Assembly: GCA_027012915.1 (NCBI GenBank) | Contig: JALUYN010000446.1 | Location: 1 to 10,616 of the forward strand | Length of the DNA: 10,616 nt | From: Cellvibrionaceae bacterium | Lineage (GTDB): Bacteria > Pseudomonadota > Gammaproteobacteria > Pseudomonadales > Cellvibrionaceae | Direction of reading: 5' to 3' | Shown here: one piece after another, positions 1 through 7,277 of the stretch | Layout: each line of letters opens with the position of its first letter | Numbering within the stretch: the first letter of the stretch is position 1 | Notes under the pieces: model-generated | What the model saw: only the letters and a program-made list of their open reading frames with translations | Told to the model about the DNA's origin: nothing | Database searches by the model: none | Translations under genes and position numbers: made by a program

Positions 1-90
1 CTGCACGTATTCCATATCGATGCCCTTTTCCGCCAGAAAGATTCGGACGCGACGGGGATTGGGCGCAGTACTGGTTTCATAGATCTTCAT
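1..90 (-). CDS. Glutathione S-transferase-like protein, N-terminal fragment (cut by window edge)
   Basis: Only the first 30 codons are present, read leftwards from an ATG at 90-88. The peptide begins MKIYETSTAPNPRRVRIFLA and continues into EKGI. This matches the opening beta-alpha unit of the thioredoxin-fold domain of bacterial glutathione S-transferases, where a Ser/Thr/Tyr near the start activates glutathione and NPRRVRIFLAEKGI is a typical helix 1. A purine-rich GAGAG lies just upstream of the ATG. The gene diverges from serC across a 165-bp gap. Family membership is well supported by the N-terminus; substrate and GST subclass cannot be judged because the helical C-terminal domain lies outside the window. 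Confidence 0.8.
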   Translation of the reverse strand, partial: MKIYETSTAPNPRRVRIFLAEKGIDMEYVQ

Positions 91-156
91 AATTTCTCTC
101 TTACTTGTTGTTATCCATTATTCGGTAGAGGCACGCTGCAAGCGGTATTTGAGCTG

Positions 157-186
157 ATCATAGCTGAATAGGCAGCTAACTGAAAA
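157..186 (-). promoter_or_regulatory. Candidate promoter for the GST-like gene
   Basis: On the minus strand a -10-like TATGAT (162-157) is preceded by TTTTCA (186-181) with an 18-nt spacer. The implied transcription start is about 60 nt before the GST ATG. The match is moderate (5/6 and 4/6), so this is a prediction only. It overlaps the proposed serC promoter on the other strand. Confidence 0.35.
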
Positions 187-197
187 GCTGGCATAAT
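169..197 (+). promoter_or_regulatory. Candidate sigma-70 promoter for the serC-serA cluster
   Basis: TAGGCA at 169-174 (4/6 to the -35 consensus) and CATAAT at 192-197 (5/6 to the -10 consensus) are separated by 17 nt. The start would fall near 204, about 52 nt before the serC ATG. It is the best plus-strand match in the divergent gap. AGCT tetranucleotides at 152, 162, 174 and 186 surround it. Confidence 0.45.
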
Positions 198-255
198 CGG
201 CGGCCACTAATTTTTCAAATATCTCTATTTAACCTATCCAAGTGAGAGCGACGCT

Positions 256-1371
256 ATGAAACCCCAGGTCAAACCTCAAAACCCCAATTTCTCCTCCGGG
301 CCTTGCAGCAAACGTCCGGGCTACGATGTATCCGCGCTCAAATTGGAGACATTAGGTCGTTCGCATCGCTCCAGTATTGGCAAGGCAGCATTGGGGCAGG
401 CATGCAGTCAAACAGCAGAACTGTTGGGTTTACCTGAAGGCTACCGCGTTGGTGTGGTGCCGGCGTCCGATACGGGTGCCGTAGAAATGGCGCTGTGGTC
501 GTTGCTCGGTGCTCGCCCTGTAGATGTAGTGCACTGGGAGTCATTTGGTACGGGCTGGCATAGTGATATTACCAAGCAGCTTAAATTGGACGACGTACGC
601 TCTTTGACTGCAGAGTACGGCCAATTACCTGAATTGAGTGAAGTGAACTTCGACAATGACGTGGTCTTTACCTGGAATGGTACAACCTCCGGCGTGAAGG
701 TGCCTAACGGTGACTGGATCGCTGATGACCGCAAAGGTCTGACCATATGTGACGCTACCTCCGCAGTGTTTGCTATGGAAATGCCTTGGGACAAACTTGA
801 TGTGGTCACCTTCTCTTGGCAGAAAGTGCTCGGGGGCGAGGGTGCTCACGGTATGCTGATTTTGAGCCCGCGCGCGGTAGAGCGTTTGGAGAATTACACT
901 CCTGCTTGGCCATTACCCAAGATCTTCCGCATGACCAAGGGCGGGAAGCTGATCGAAGGTATCTTCACCGGAGCTACCATTAATACACCTTCTATGTTGT
1001 GTGTTGCTGATTATCTCGATGCTCTTAACTGGGTGGAATCTCTCGGCGGTGTTAAGGCCGCTATAAAAAAATCGGAAGACAATCTGGCGGTCGTAGAGAA
1101 ATTTGTAGCAGAAAAGTCGTGGATCAATTTTCTTGCGCAAGACAAAGCCACTCTTTCAAATACCAGTATTTGTCTGACCTTGGATGCTACCGCTGATCAG
1201 GTTAAGGCTATGGTGAAGTTGCTCGATGCAGAAGGCGTTGCCTACGACATCGGCGCTTATCGCGATGCACCAGACGGTTTGCGTTTGTGGGGTGGTGCTA
1301 CTGTCGAGCAAGCAGATATGGAGGCGCTGATGCCTTGGCTTGAATGGGCTTACCAGGAAGTTACTGCCTAA
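256..1371 (+). CDS. serC: Phosphoserine aminotransferase, Methanosarcina/alphaproteobacterial type
   Basis: This PLP enzyme moves an amino group from glutamate to 3-phosphohydroxypyruvate, making O-phosphoserine, the second step of serine synthesis in the cytoplasm. The 371-residue protein opens with [13 protein letters not shown] (residues 10-22) and GRSHRS (34-39), which are hallmarks of the subgroup modelled as TIGR01365. That subgroup is typical of methanogens and alphaproteobacteria rather than of E. coli. SWQK at 187-190 supplies the Schiff-base lysine K190, and D166 in DATSA is placed to contact the PLP ring nitrogen. The ATG at 256 has a GTGAGAG ribosome site 8 nt upstream. It is followed 94 nt later by serA, the preceding enzyme of the pathway, which strongly supports the assignment. 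No defects are seen. Confidence 0.93.
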   Translation: MKPQVKPQNPNFSSGPCSKRPGYDVSALKLETLGRSHRSSIGKAALGQACSQTAELLGLPEGYRVGVVPASDTGAVEMALWSLLGARPVDVVHWESFGTGWHSDITKQLKLDDVRSLTAEYGQLPELSEVNFDNDVVFTWNGTTSGVKVPNGDWIADDRKGLTICDATSAVFAMEMPWDKLDVVTFSWQKVLGGEGAHGMLILSPRAVERLENYTPAWPLPKIFRMTKGGKLIEGIFTGATINTPSMLCVADYLDALNWVESLGGVKAAIKKSEDNLAVVEKFVAEKSWINFLAQDKATLSNTSICLTLDATADQVKAMVKLLDAEGVAYDIGAYRDAPDGLRLWGGATVEQADMEALMPWLEWAYQEVTA

Positions 1372-1416
1372 GTTTTCAGCTTTTTAATATCGTCTGCTAA
1401 AACATCGTACGCAATT

Positions 1417-1434
1417 CAGGGGCAATCGCCCCTG
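1417..1434 (+). other. Perfect hairpin between serC and serA
   Basis: CAGGGGC (1417-1423) and GCCCCTG (1428-1434) form a perfect 7-bp, GC-rich stem with a four-base AATC loop. No T-tract follows on either strand, so it is not a standard intrinsic terminator. The A-rich, unstructured CAACAATAACAATACC comes directly after it. It could act as an mRNA-processing or stability element between the two cistrons. Confidence 0.6.
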
Positions 1435-1465
1435 CAACAATAACAATACCAATCAGGCTGTTCCC

Positions 1466-2638
1466 ATGTTTAAAGTTAAGACCTACAACGCCATTTCCAG
1501 TAAAGGTTTGAATCGTTTTGATCGCGATCACTACGAAGTGGCCAGTGAAATTTCCACTCCCGATGCCTACGTTCTGCGCAGTCACAAGCTGCACGGCGAG
1601 CCCATTCCTGAATCTCTGCAGGCGGTGGCCCGCGCAGGTGCAGGTGTAAATAATATTCCAGTGGATGATTACACCAAAGCTGGTGTTGTGGTCTTTAACA
1701 CCCCGGGCGCCAATGCCAATGCAGTAAAAGAACTGGTGCTTGCCGGTTTACTTCTTAGCTCCCGAGATATTACCGGGGGGATGAATTATGTTCAGACTCT
1801 GAGTGAGATGGACGACGCCGGTGAGATGGGCAAATTGCTGGAGAAAGAGAAAAAGCGCTTTGCAGGTAATGAACTCTATGGTCGTACACTGGGGGTAGTT
1901 GGACTCGGTGCAATCGGTTCCATGGTGGCAGAAATGGCTCTGTCGCTGGGCATGAATGTGGTGGGTTACGATCCTGCACTCTCCGTTGAAGCCGCCTGGC
2001 GTCTGCCGAGCCAGGTTGAAAAGATGGAAAACTTGCAGGCTCTACTTAGCCGCTCGGACTATATCACGTTGCACGTGCCTGCCATCGAGCCGACTTACCA
2101 TATGATCAATGCCGAGGCGTTGCAGTCTGTTAAAAAAGGCGCTGTATTACTGAACTTCGCCAGAGAGTCCATTGTGGATGCAAAAGCGGCGGCGAAGTCT
2201 CTGGACAAGCAGCAATTGGGTATGTACGTATGCGATTTCCCAGAGCCTTGCCTGATCAATCGCAATGACGTTCTGGCTATGCCACATATCGGCGCCAGCA
2301 CAGCAGAGGCGGAGGAAAATTGTGCTGTGATGGCTGCCGATCAGATCAAAGATTATTTGGAAAACGGCAATATCAAGAACTCGGTTAACTTTCCTCCCAT
2401 CAATTTGCCGCGTGCGGAAGGTGTGCGTATCACTTTCTGCAACGATAACGTGTCTGGTGTTCTGGGGCATGTGCTGTCGGTCTTCAGCGACAACGATATC
2501 AATGTGATTGACATGATGAACAAGAGTCGTGGCGATGTGGCCTACAATATTGTCGATGTAGAAGACGTTCCCAGCGACGCAGTAGTAGATGCCATTCGCG
2601 GTGTAGAGCACGTGATCAATGTGCGTGTACTAGGCTGA
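1466..2638 (+). CDS. serA: D-3-phosphoglycerate dehydrogenase with C-terminal ACT domain
   Basis: The enzyme oxidises 3-phosphoglycerate to 3-phosphohydroxypyruvate with NAD, the committed step of serine synthesis. The 390-residue protein has the split substrate domain (RAGAGVNNI near 56-64) and a Rossmann fold with GLGAIG at 146-151 and acidic D169. The catalytic set is visible as R233 (FARES), E260 (FPEP) and H274 (PHIGAST). A single ACT domain occupies about 319-390, usually the site of serine feedback control. The overall form (about 390 aa, no intervening ASB domain) resembles the Clostridium-like SerA group more than E. coli SerA (about 410 aa). The ATG at 1466 has only a weak CAGG ribosome site, so translation may depend on the upstream hairpin region or on coupling. 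It forms a cluster with serC. Confidence 0.93.
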   Translation: MFKVKTYNAISSKGLNRFDRDHYEVASEISTPDAYVLRSHKLHGEPIPESLQAVARAGAGVNNIPVDDYTKAGVVVFNTPGANANAVKELVLAGLLLSSRDITGGMNYVQTLSEMDDAGEMGKLLEKEKKRFAGNELYGRTLGVVGLGAIGSMVAEMALSLGMNVVGYDPALSVEAAWRLPSQVEKMENLQALLSRSDYITLHVPAIEPTYHMINAEALQSVKKGAVLLNFARESIVDAKAAAKSLDKQQLGMYVCDFPEPCLINRNDVLAMPHIGASTAEAEENCAVMAADQIKDYLENGNIKNSVNFPPINLPRAEGVRITFCNDNVSGVLGHVLSVFSDNDINVIDMMNKSRGDVAYNIVDVEDVPSDAVVDAIRGVEHVINVRVLG

Positions 2639-2662
2639 TCGTAAGCTCGCGGGAACGACACC

Positions 2663-2974
2663 ATGTATAAACTGTGTTTCTTTGTTCCTGAAGCCGATGT
2701 GGATTTGGTGAAGGCGGCGGTATTTAAAGCCGGCGCTGGCCGCATCGGTGATTATGATCATTGCTGTTGGCAGGTACTGGGGCAGGGGCAGTTTAGACCG
2801 CTGCCTGGTAGTCAGCCTCATATCGGTCAGCAAGGCGCCATTGAAACTGTAGCGGAATACAAAGTGGAAATGGTGTGTGACGATAGCCTTGTTACAGCTG
2901 CTGTTGATGCGCTTAAGCAGGCGCATCCCTATGAAGAGCCTGCCTTTGAGGTGTGGAAGCTGGAGGAACTCTGA
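2663..2974 (+). CDS. Stand-alone YqfO/NIF3 C-terminal-like domain protein
   Basis: This is a 103-residue cytosolic protein related to the small alpha/beta domain inserted in NIF3/YqfO proteins (COG3323-type). The recognisable parts are the opening YKLCFFVPE, the central GQFRPLPGSQPHIG (42-55) and the closing HPYEEPAFEVWKL (88-100). The fold resembles CutA/PII-like trimeric domains, and members usually have no proven biochemical role. The ATG lies 24 nt after serA with GGGA about 10 nt upstream, so it is probably the third gene of the serC-serA transcript. That placement is not evidence of a role in serine metabolism. Its stop codon is only two bases from the stop of the convergent Nudix gene. 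The full metal-binding NIF3 core is absent. Function unknown. Confidence 0.85.
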   Translation: MYKLCFFVPEADVDLVKAAVFKAGAGRIGDYDHCCWQVLGQGQFRPLPGSQPHIGQQGAIETVAEYKVEMVCDDSLVTAAVDALKQAHPYEEPAFEVWKLEEL

Positions 2975-2976
2975 TC

Positions 2977-3549
2977 TCAGCTGGTTGAGCCATCTTCTTT
3001 GGGTTTAGGCCGGTGAGGCCAATACAATGCTTCACTGCGCAGCGGATAGTCCCCACCTTTGTCTCGATCAGAGAAGAAGTGCTTAAGGGTTTTCTTAACC
3101 ACTGGAAATGCCAGTTCATCCCAGGGGATTTCATCCTCGGAAAACAAGCCAACGTCGAGTGACTCCGGACCGGATGCAAATACCGGCTCTTTTAGATGTC
3201 CACGGAACAGCATATATACCTGGCTGATTTCCGGCAGGCTGAATACCGTATAAAGGCTGTCGATGGTAACCTCGGCCCGGGCTTCCTCCCAGGTTTCGCG
3301 AATCGCCCCTTCTTCAACGCTCTCCAGGTTTTCCATAAAGCCCGCAGGCAGTGTCCACTTGCCGTATCGCGGTTCTATAGCGCGCTTGCAGAGTAGGATC
3401 TTGTCCTCAAAAACCGGTACACAGCCAGCGATAATTTTGGGGTTGGAGTAGTGGATAGTATCGCAATCATCACACACATGGCGGTGGCGGTCATCGCCGT
3501 CGGGAATTGATAAATTGACTTCGCTGCCGCACTGACTGCAGTACTTCAT
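2977..3549 (-). CDS. Nudix hydrolase with N-terminal zinc ribbon
   Basis: The 190-residue protein likely hydrolyses a nucleoside-diphosphate-linked compound in the cytoplasm. Residues C4, C7, C26 and C29 form a zinc ribbon (Nudix_N_2 type). The Nudix box runs from G70 with E76, R84-E85 and E88-E89, so the metal-binding glutamates are present. The usual glycine after EEx is replaced by R91. Plant relatives with this architecture, such as AtNUDX23, act on FAD, so FAD or ADP-ribose is a reasonable guess, but the substrate is not shown. An in-frame upstream start at 3609 was not used because it precedes the predicted promoter and the zinc ribbon begins exactly at MKYCSQCG. It converges on the YqfO-like gene with a two-base gap. 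Confidence 0.88.
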   Translation of the reverse strand: MKYCSQCGSEVNLSIPDGDDRHRHVCDDCDTIHYSNPKIIAGCVPVFEDKILLCKRAIEPRYGKWTLPAGFMENLESVEEGAIRETWEEARAEVTIDSLYTVFSLPEISQVYMLFRGHLKEPVFASGPESLDVGLFSEDEIPWDELAFPVVKKTLKHFFSDRDKGGDYPLRSEALYWPHRPKPKEDGSTS

Positions 3550-3579
3550 GGGTGATTCGCTCTTGTTATCTTTCAGCCC

Positions 3580-3609
3580 ATTATAGGGTATTACGAGGGG
3601 CGGAGTCAT
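3580..3609 (-). promoter_or_regulatory. Sigma-70 promoter for the zinc-ribbon Nudix gene
   Basis: On the minus strand a perfect TATAAT (3585-3580) is preceded by ATGACT (3609-3604; 4/6 to the -35 consensus) with an 18-nt spacer. The start would fall near 3573, about 24 nt before the ATG at 3549. This position also argues against the longer in-frame start at 3609. Confidence 0.6.
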
Positions 3610-3686
3610 GGACGACAGCGCCAGTTTCGGGTAGCTTGTTTATGTTTAAGTCGTTGAAACGGCGCTAATTCACAACGGGAAAACCC

Positions 3687-3692
3687 TACAAT
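3687..3692 (+). promoter_or_regulatory. -10 element directly before the NudL-like start codon
   Basis: TACAAT (5/6 to TATAAT) ends six bases before the ATG at 3699, which places the expected transcription start on or next to the start codon. No clear -35 lies 16-18 nt upstream. There is also no Shine-Dalgarno sequence; the nearest purine run, GGGA, is about 19 nt from the ATG. This arrangement suggests a leaderless mRNA. Confidence 0.4.
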
Positions 3693-3698
3693 ATAACT

Positions 3699-4352
3699 AT
3701 GCTCAGTCAACTACGGGATAACTTACAAACCGGATCAACAATAGATGAAAAGCGCGGACAGTTCCCCAAGCACGCGGCGGTTCTGATCGCCCTGACGGAC
3801 AACGAGTTATCCCCTTCGGTAATTCTCACCAGACGTGCCGACCATTTGAATAACCACAGCGGTGAAGTGGCATTGCCCGGAGGCAAGTGGGAAGATCAGG
3901 ATGAAAGCCTGCTGGTAACAGCGTTGCGAGAAACCCACGAAGAAATTGGTTTGGCTCCCGATTTGGTGGATGTAGTCGGTACTTTGCCTTCGGCACATAC
4001 CTGGCAGGGTGTTGAAGTTACTCCCTATGTCGGGGTGGTGCCTGAAGAATTGGATCTAACCGTTAATCGAAATGAATTGGATGCCATTTTTAACGTACCA
4101 CTTCAGTTCTTTTTGGATGATGTCCGCTCGCGTACCGACATATTTCCGCGCACTAATGGGGAGGTCTGGTCGCCTGCTTACGATTTTGACGGTTATGAAA
4201 TCTGGGGCTTTACGGCGCGTCTGATGTTGAACTTTTTAAATGAGCACATGGGGGCGGGACTGTCTCGCGTGAATGCTGCGCGAGAAAAAGATTGGGCCAA
4301 AGAAGTCGCTTATGTTGAAAGCCGCAGAAAGGCGATGCAGAATCGCCGCTGA
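3699..4352 (+). CDS. Nudix hydrolase, CoA pyrophosphatase (NudL/YeaB-like)
   Basis: This 217-residue protein probably cleaves CoA or acyl-CoA into 3',5'-ADP and phosphopantetheine, as its family does. The CoA-Nudix signature is clear: TRRADHLNNHSGEVALPGG (44-62) matches the LTxRxxxLxxHxGxxxxPGG pattern that precedes the box in this group. The Nudix box follows with R77-E78 and E81-E82-I-G84, one residue longer than the generic spacing as is usual for this family. TxxVEVTPYVG-like sequence after the box (about 103-111) is also typical. The gene diverges from another Nudix gene and is followed 45 nt later by a DUF1289 gene. The ATG has no ribosome-binding site, but no alternative start occurs before the conserved HAAVLIAL strand, so I keep it. 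Called nudL-like rather than nudL. Confidence 0.9.
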   Translation: MLSQLRDNLQTGSTIDEKRGQFPKHAAVLIALTDNELSPSVILTRRADHLNNHSGEVALPGGKWEDQDESLLVTALRETHEEIGLAPDLVDVVGTLPSAHTWQGVEVTPYVGVVPEELDLTVNRNELDAIFNVPLQFFLDDVRSRTDIFPRTNGEVWSPAYDFDGYEIWGFTARLMLNFLNEHMGAGLSRVNAAREKDWAKEVAYVESRRKAMQNRR

Positions 4353-4397
4353 CTAAAGTCCAAAAGACACTTCTAACTATTTAACCAGCAGTAAGAC

Positions 4398-4622
4398 ATG
4401 AAATCCCAAGACAAACTCAAGACTTCCTCCTCCGAAGTGGAAAAGCCAATCAAATCTCCCTGTGTTTCCGTATGCGCCCTCGATGACGATGATATCTGCG
4501 TTGGCTGTTATCGCACTGGCAATGAAATCAGCCACTGGGGTAGCTACGACAATGATCAGCGCAAAGAGGTATTGAAGCGCTGTCATGAGCGTGCCAAAGC
4601 CTCCAACCCTTTTATGAATTGA
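4398..4622 (+). CDS. DUF1289 small four-cysteine protein
   Basis: This is a 74-residue cytosolic protein. It shows the DUF1289 (PF06945) pattern: PCVSVC (C22, C26), then CVGC (C34, C37), then RTGNEISHW (39-47). The four cysteines in CxxxC...CxxC spacing would suit binding of zinc or an iron-sulfur centre, but no function is established for the family. The first ~18 residues are polar and poorly conserved-looking, and the C-terminal part is a charged helix (RKEVLKRCHERAKAS). The ATG at 4398 has only a weak upstream TAAG. It sits 45 nt after the NudL-like gene and 24 nt before purT, so a shared transcript is likely. Its nature as a real gene is secure from the motif; its role is unknown. Confidence 0.88.
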   Translation: MKSQDKLKTSSSEVEKPIKSPCVSVCALDDDDICVGCYRTGNEISHWGSYDNDQRKEVLKRCHERAKASNPFMN

Positions 4623-4646
4623 TTCCATGAGTGAAGAGTATTGCCA

Positions 4647-5846
4647 ATGACTGAACTGAACAAAGAAGCTGCAATCGGTACGCCGTTTTCCAACACGGCG
4701 ACCAAGGTATTGATGTGCGGGTCTGGAGAATTGGGCAAGGAAGTAGTCATTGAATTGCAGCGCCTGGGCGTTGAGGTGATTGCCTGTGATCGCTACGAAA
4801 ATGCGCCGGCCATGCAGGTGGCTGACCGTAGCTACTCTCTGTCCATGCTCGATGGTGAGGCTCTTCGGGAAGTGATCGAAAGAGAGAAACCGGACTATAT
4901 AGTCCCGGAAATTGAGGCCATCGCTACTGATACTCTGGTGGACCTGGAAGCAGAGGGCTTTAATGTAGTGCCCACCGCTAGGGCAACACAATTGACTATG
5001 AATAGAGAAGGCATTCGTCGCCTGGCGGCGGAAGAGCTTGGGTTGCGAACCTCGGCTTATGAGTTTGCTGACAACTATGAGGATTTTTGTGCAGCTGTGG
5101 AGCGTATCGGCAGTCCTTGTGTTATCAAGCCGATCATGAGCTCCTCTGGTAAGGGGCAGAGTCTGGTTCGCTCAGTCGCCGACATTGAATCTGCATGGCA
5201 ATATGCTCAGGAAGGAGGGCGCGCTGGCGCAGGCAAGGTCATTGTTGAGGGTTTTGTCGATTTTGATTATGAAATCACTTTGCTGACCATTCGTCATCGC
5301 GATGGTACCAGCTATTGCGAACCCATTGGCCATCGCCAGGAGAATGGTGATTATCAGGAATCTTGGCAACCGCAGGCCATGTCAGAAAAGGCTCTGGAAT
5401 CCGCGCAGATCATGGCCGAGAAGGTCACGGCGGCGCTGGGTGGTTGGGGACTGTTTGGTGTGGAATTGTTTGTCAAAGGCGATGATGTCATCTTCAGTGA
5501 GGTGTCACCACGCCCACATGATACCGGACTGGTGACCTTAATTTCTCAGGATCTTTCGGAATTTGCTCTGCATGCTCGTGCGATTCTTGGGCTACCTATT
5601 CCCAATATTACTCAGCATGGGCCAGCCGCCTCTGCGGTAATTCTGGTGGAGGGAGAATCGAGTCAGGTTCGATTTGGTAATTTGACTGAGGCACTGGCGC
5701 AGCCAGATACCGGGTTGCGCCTGTTTGGCAAGCCGGAGGTTAGTGGTCAGCGCCGTATGGGGGTGGTTTTGGCACGTGGGCAGAGTATTGCTGAAGCTTG
5801 TGATAAGGCGATTGCAGCCGCAGGTGCAGTAACGATCCAGTTCTAA
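4647..5846 (+). CDS. purT: Formate-dependent phosphoribosylglycinamide formyltransferase (GAR transformylase 2)
   Basis: PurT makes formyl-GAR from GAR, formate and ATP, the third step of purine synthesis, independent of folate. The 399-residue protein follows the ATP-grasp plan: an N-terminal GSGELGKE loop (25-32), [13 protein letters not shown] (40-52) binding the GAR ribose-phosphate side, MSSSGKGQS (164-172) as the ATP-grasp lid, and [12 protein letters not shown] around E285 for magnesium and nucleotide. Length and motif order match E. coli PurT closely. I chose the ATG at 4647 because GAAGAG (4633-4638) sits 8 nt upstream; an in-frame TTG at 4641 is only two bases from that site. It follows the DUF1289 gene and is closed by a strong terminator. 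Confidence 0.96.
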   Translation: MTELNKEAAIGTPFSNTATKVLMCGSGELGKEVVIELQRLGVEVIACDRYENAPAMQVADRSYSLSMLDGEALREVIEREKPDYIVPEIEAIATDTLVDLEAEGFNVVPTARATQLTMNREGIRRLAAEELGLRTSAYEFADNYEDFCAAVERIGSPCVIKPIMSSSGKGQSLVRSVADIESAWQYAQEGGRAGAGKVIVEGFVDFDYEITLLTIRHRDGTSYCEPIGHRQENGDYQESWQPQAMSEKALESAQIMAEKVTAALGGWGLFGVELFVKGDDVIFSEVSPRPHDTGLVTLISQDLSEFALHARAILGLPIPNITQHGPAASAVILVEGESSQVRFGNLTEALAQPDTGLRLFGKPEVSGQRRMGVVLARGQSIAEACDKAIAAAGAVTIQF

Positions 5847-5871
5847 AGTATCGATTCGGGAACTTTGCGGG

Positions 5872-5899
5872 AAAGGGCTGATATTTCAGCCCTTTCTTA
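5872..5899. terminator. Bidirectional intrinsic terminator between purT and the CNNM/CBS gene
   Basis: AAAGGGCTGA (5872-5881) and TCAGCCCTTT (5886-5895) form a perfect 10-bp stem with a four-base loop TATT. The outer A/T base pairs supply a short T-run on each side: TTTCTTAT to the right, TTTCCC on the other strand. It lies 26 nt past the purT stop and just past the end of the convergent gene, so it can serve both. Confidence 0.85.
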
Positions 5900-5916
5900 T
5901 ATGTGGCTGCAGTATA

Positions 5917-7185
5917 TTACTTGCGGCTGCGCACTTTGAGCTTTTCGATACGCTTGTTAGTGACTTCCAGAATTTCGAAGCGGTAGAGGCCGATATTGCA
6001 GCTAATTGGCCCACTGGGAATGCTCTCAAGATACTCCATCATCAAACCATTTAGGGTCTTTGGACCATCTGTGGGCATTTGCCATTCCAGATGGCGGTTG
6101 ATATCTCGTATCGATGCGGCCCCTTCGATCTGATACCAGCCGTCGCTCAATAGGCTGATTTCTTCGGATTGCTCCTCGGCGGTATTGGTGGTGAAGTCGC
6201 CGACAATTTCTTCCAACAAGTCTTCCAGGGTAATGATGCCTTGCACATCGCCATACTCATCGACCACCAGTGCAATACGACGTTTCTCTTTCTGGAAATT
6301 CATCAGCTGCGTGTGTAGCGGCGTAGATTCGGGCACAAAGTAGGGTTGGCGGCTGAAGCGTCGGATGGCTTCGTGGGTGACTGACTCGTCGCTACCGTGG
6401 ATAAATCGGGCTGCATTACGCAGGTGCAGAATACCGACGATATTGTTGATGTCGCCTTCGTATACCGGCAAACGCGTGTGCTCGCTGTTGCGAATCTGTT
6501 TGAGAATCTTGGGGATGCTGTCTTCCAGATCCAGTCCCATGACCTCGTTGCGCGGAATCATAATGTCTTCCACTGTAGCTTTTTCGAGATCCAGTACGTT
6601 GAGCAGCATGCCTTGATGCTGGTCGGGAATCAGGTCGCCGTGTTCGTCAACCACTGTGCGCAGTTCTTCAGGACGCAGATGTTCACTGTTACTGGCTTTG
6701 CTCGGATCGACTCCAAACAGCTTTGCCAGTGCGTTGGAGAGAGCATTGACCAGCCATACAGCGGGATAGAGGACAAAGAGCAGGGGCTTGAGAATGAGGC
6801 TTGCAGGGAAGGCGATTTTCTCAGGATACAGTGCAGCAATGGTTTTGGGGGTGACCTCAGAGAAAATCAACACGGCCAGTGTGAGCAATACACTTGCAGG
6901 TGCGATAGCGCCTTCACCATAGAGGCGGATGGCAATCACAGTGGTCAGGGCGGCCGCAAAGTTATTGACCAGATTGTTGCCAATCAGAATTACACCGATG
7001 AGTCGGTCCGGGCGCTCCAGCAGTTCAGCCGCACGTTGAGCCCCTTTGTGCTGCTTTTTGGCTAAGTGTTTCAGGCGATATCGGTTGAGTGACATCATGC
7101 CGGTTTCTGAACTGGAGAAAAAACCCGACAGGACAATCAGGATGGCAAGAATTCCAAAGAGGAATTCAAGAGGGATGCTGTTCAA
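5917..7185 (-). CDS. CNNM-family membrane protein with CBS pair and CorC/HlyC domain (YfjD/CorB-like)
   Basis: This 422-residue inner-membrane protein belongs to the CNNM/CorB family linked to magnesium or other divalent cation transport. It has a DUF21 membrane domain (about 5-160) with SSSETG (24-29), the IGNNLVN segment (68-74) and FSEVTPKT (108-115). A CBS pair spans about 205-330 and ends in VVDEYGDVQGIITLEDLLEE. A CorC_HlyC domain occupies about 342-420. It aligns well along its length with E. coli YfjD. The start is a TTG at 7185-7183: an in-frame stop lies eight codons upstream, and the first ATG (codon 30) would remove membrane helix 1 and the SSSETG motif. Its place beside a YpjD-like gene and ffh matches the E. 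coli order. Called CorB in some annotations; transport not proven here. Confidence 0.92.
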   Translation of the reverse strand: MNSIPLEFLFGILAILIVLSGFFSSSETGMMSLNRYRLKHLAKKQHKGAQRAAELLERPDRLIGVILIGNNLVNNFAAALTTVIAIRLYGEGAIAPASVLLTLAVLIFSEVTPKTIAALYPEKIAFPASLILKPLLFVLYPAVWLVNALSNALAKLFGVDPSKASNSEHLRPEELRTVVDEHGDLIPDQHQGMLLNVLDLEKATVEDIMIPRNEVMGLDLEDSIPKILKQIRNSEHTRLPVYEGDINNIVGILHLRNAARFIHGSDESVTHEAIRRFSRQPYFVPESTPLHTQLMNFQKEKRRIALVVDEYGDVQGIITLEDLLEEIVGDFTTNTAEEQSEEISLLSDGWYQIEGAASIRDINRHLEWQMPTDGPKTLNGLMMEYLESIPSGPISCNIGLYRFEILEVTNKRIEKLKVRSRK

Positions 7186-7277
7186 AGAGTGGTAAACCTG
7201 TGGTTCCTATATGAGGGCGTATAGTGGCCCAGTTTGGGCGGTGGCGCAATACTCTTGCCTTGTAAAAAATGTGGTTT

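Noticed and set aside
3669..3697. TTCACA-17-TATAAC as the promoter of the NudL-like gene
   Set aside because: Good hexamers, but the transcription start would fall inside the coding region after the ATG; the TACAAT placed slightly upstream is more consistent with the conserved start.
4627..4650. Seven-codon open frame ending in an ATGA overlap with the purT start
   Set aside because: Could be translational coupling, but its own start lacks a ribosome site and purT has a good one of its own; chance is more likely.
4377..4991. 204-codon open frame on the minus strand over the DUF1289 gene and start of purT
   Set aside because: Covers two motif-supported genes on the other strand and has no family-like sequence.
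6397..7065. 222-codon open frame on the plus strand opposite the CNNM/CBS gene
   Set aside because: Antisense shadow of a well-supported membrane protein gene; no recognisable domain and no ribosome site.
7227..7239. GCCCA-GTT-TGGGC hairpin before the CNNM/CBS gene
   Set aside because: Only 5 bp, no T-tract on either strand; too weak to call a terminator or regulator.
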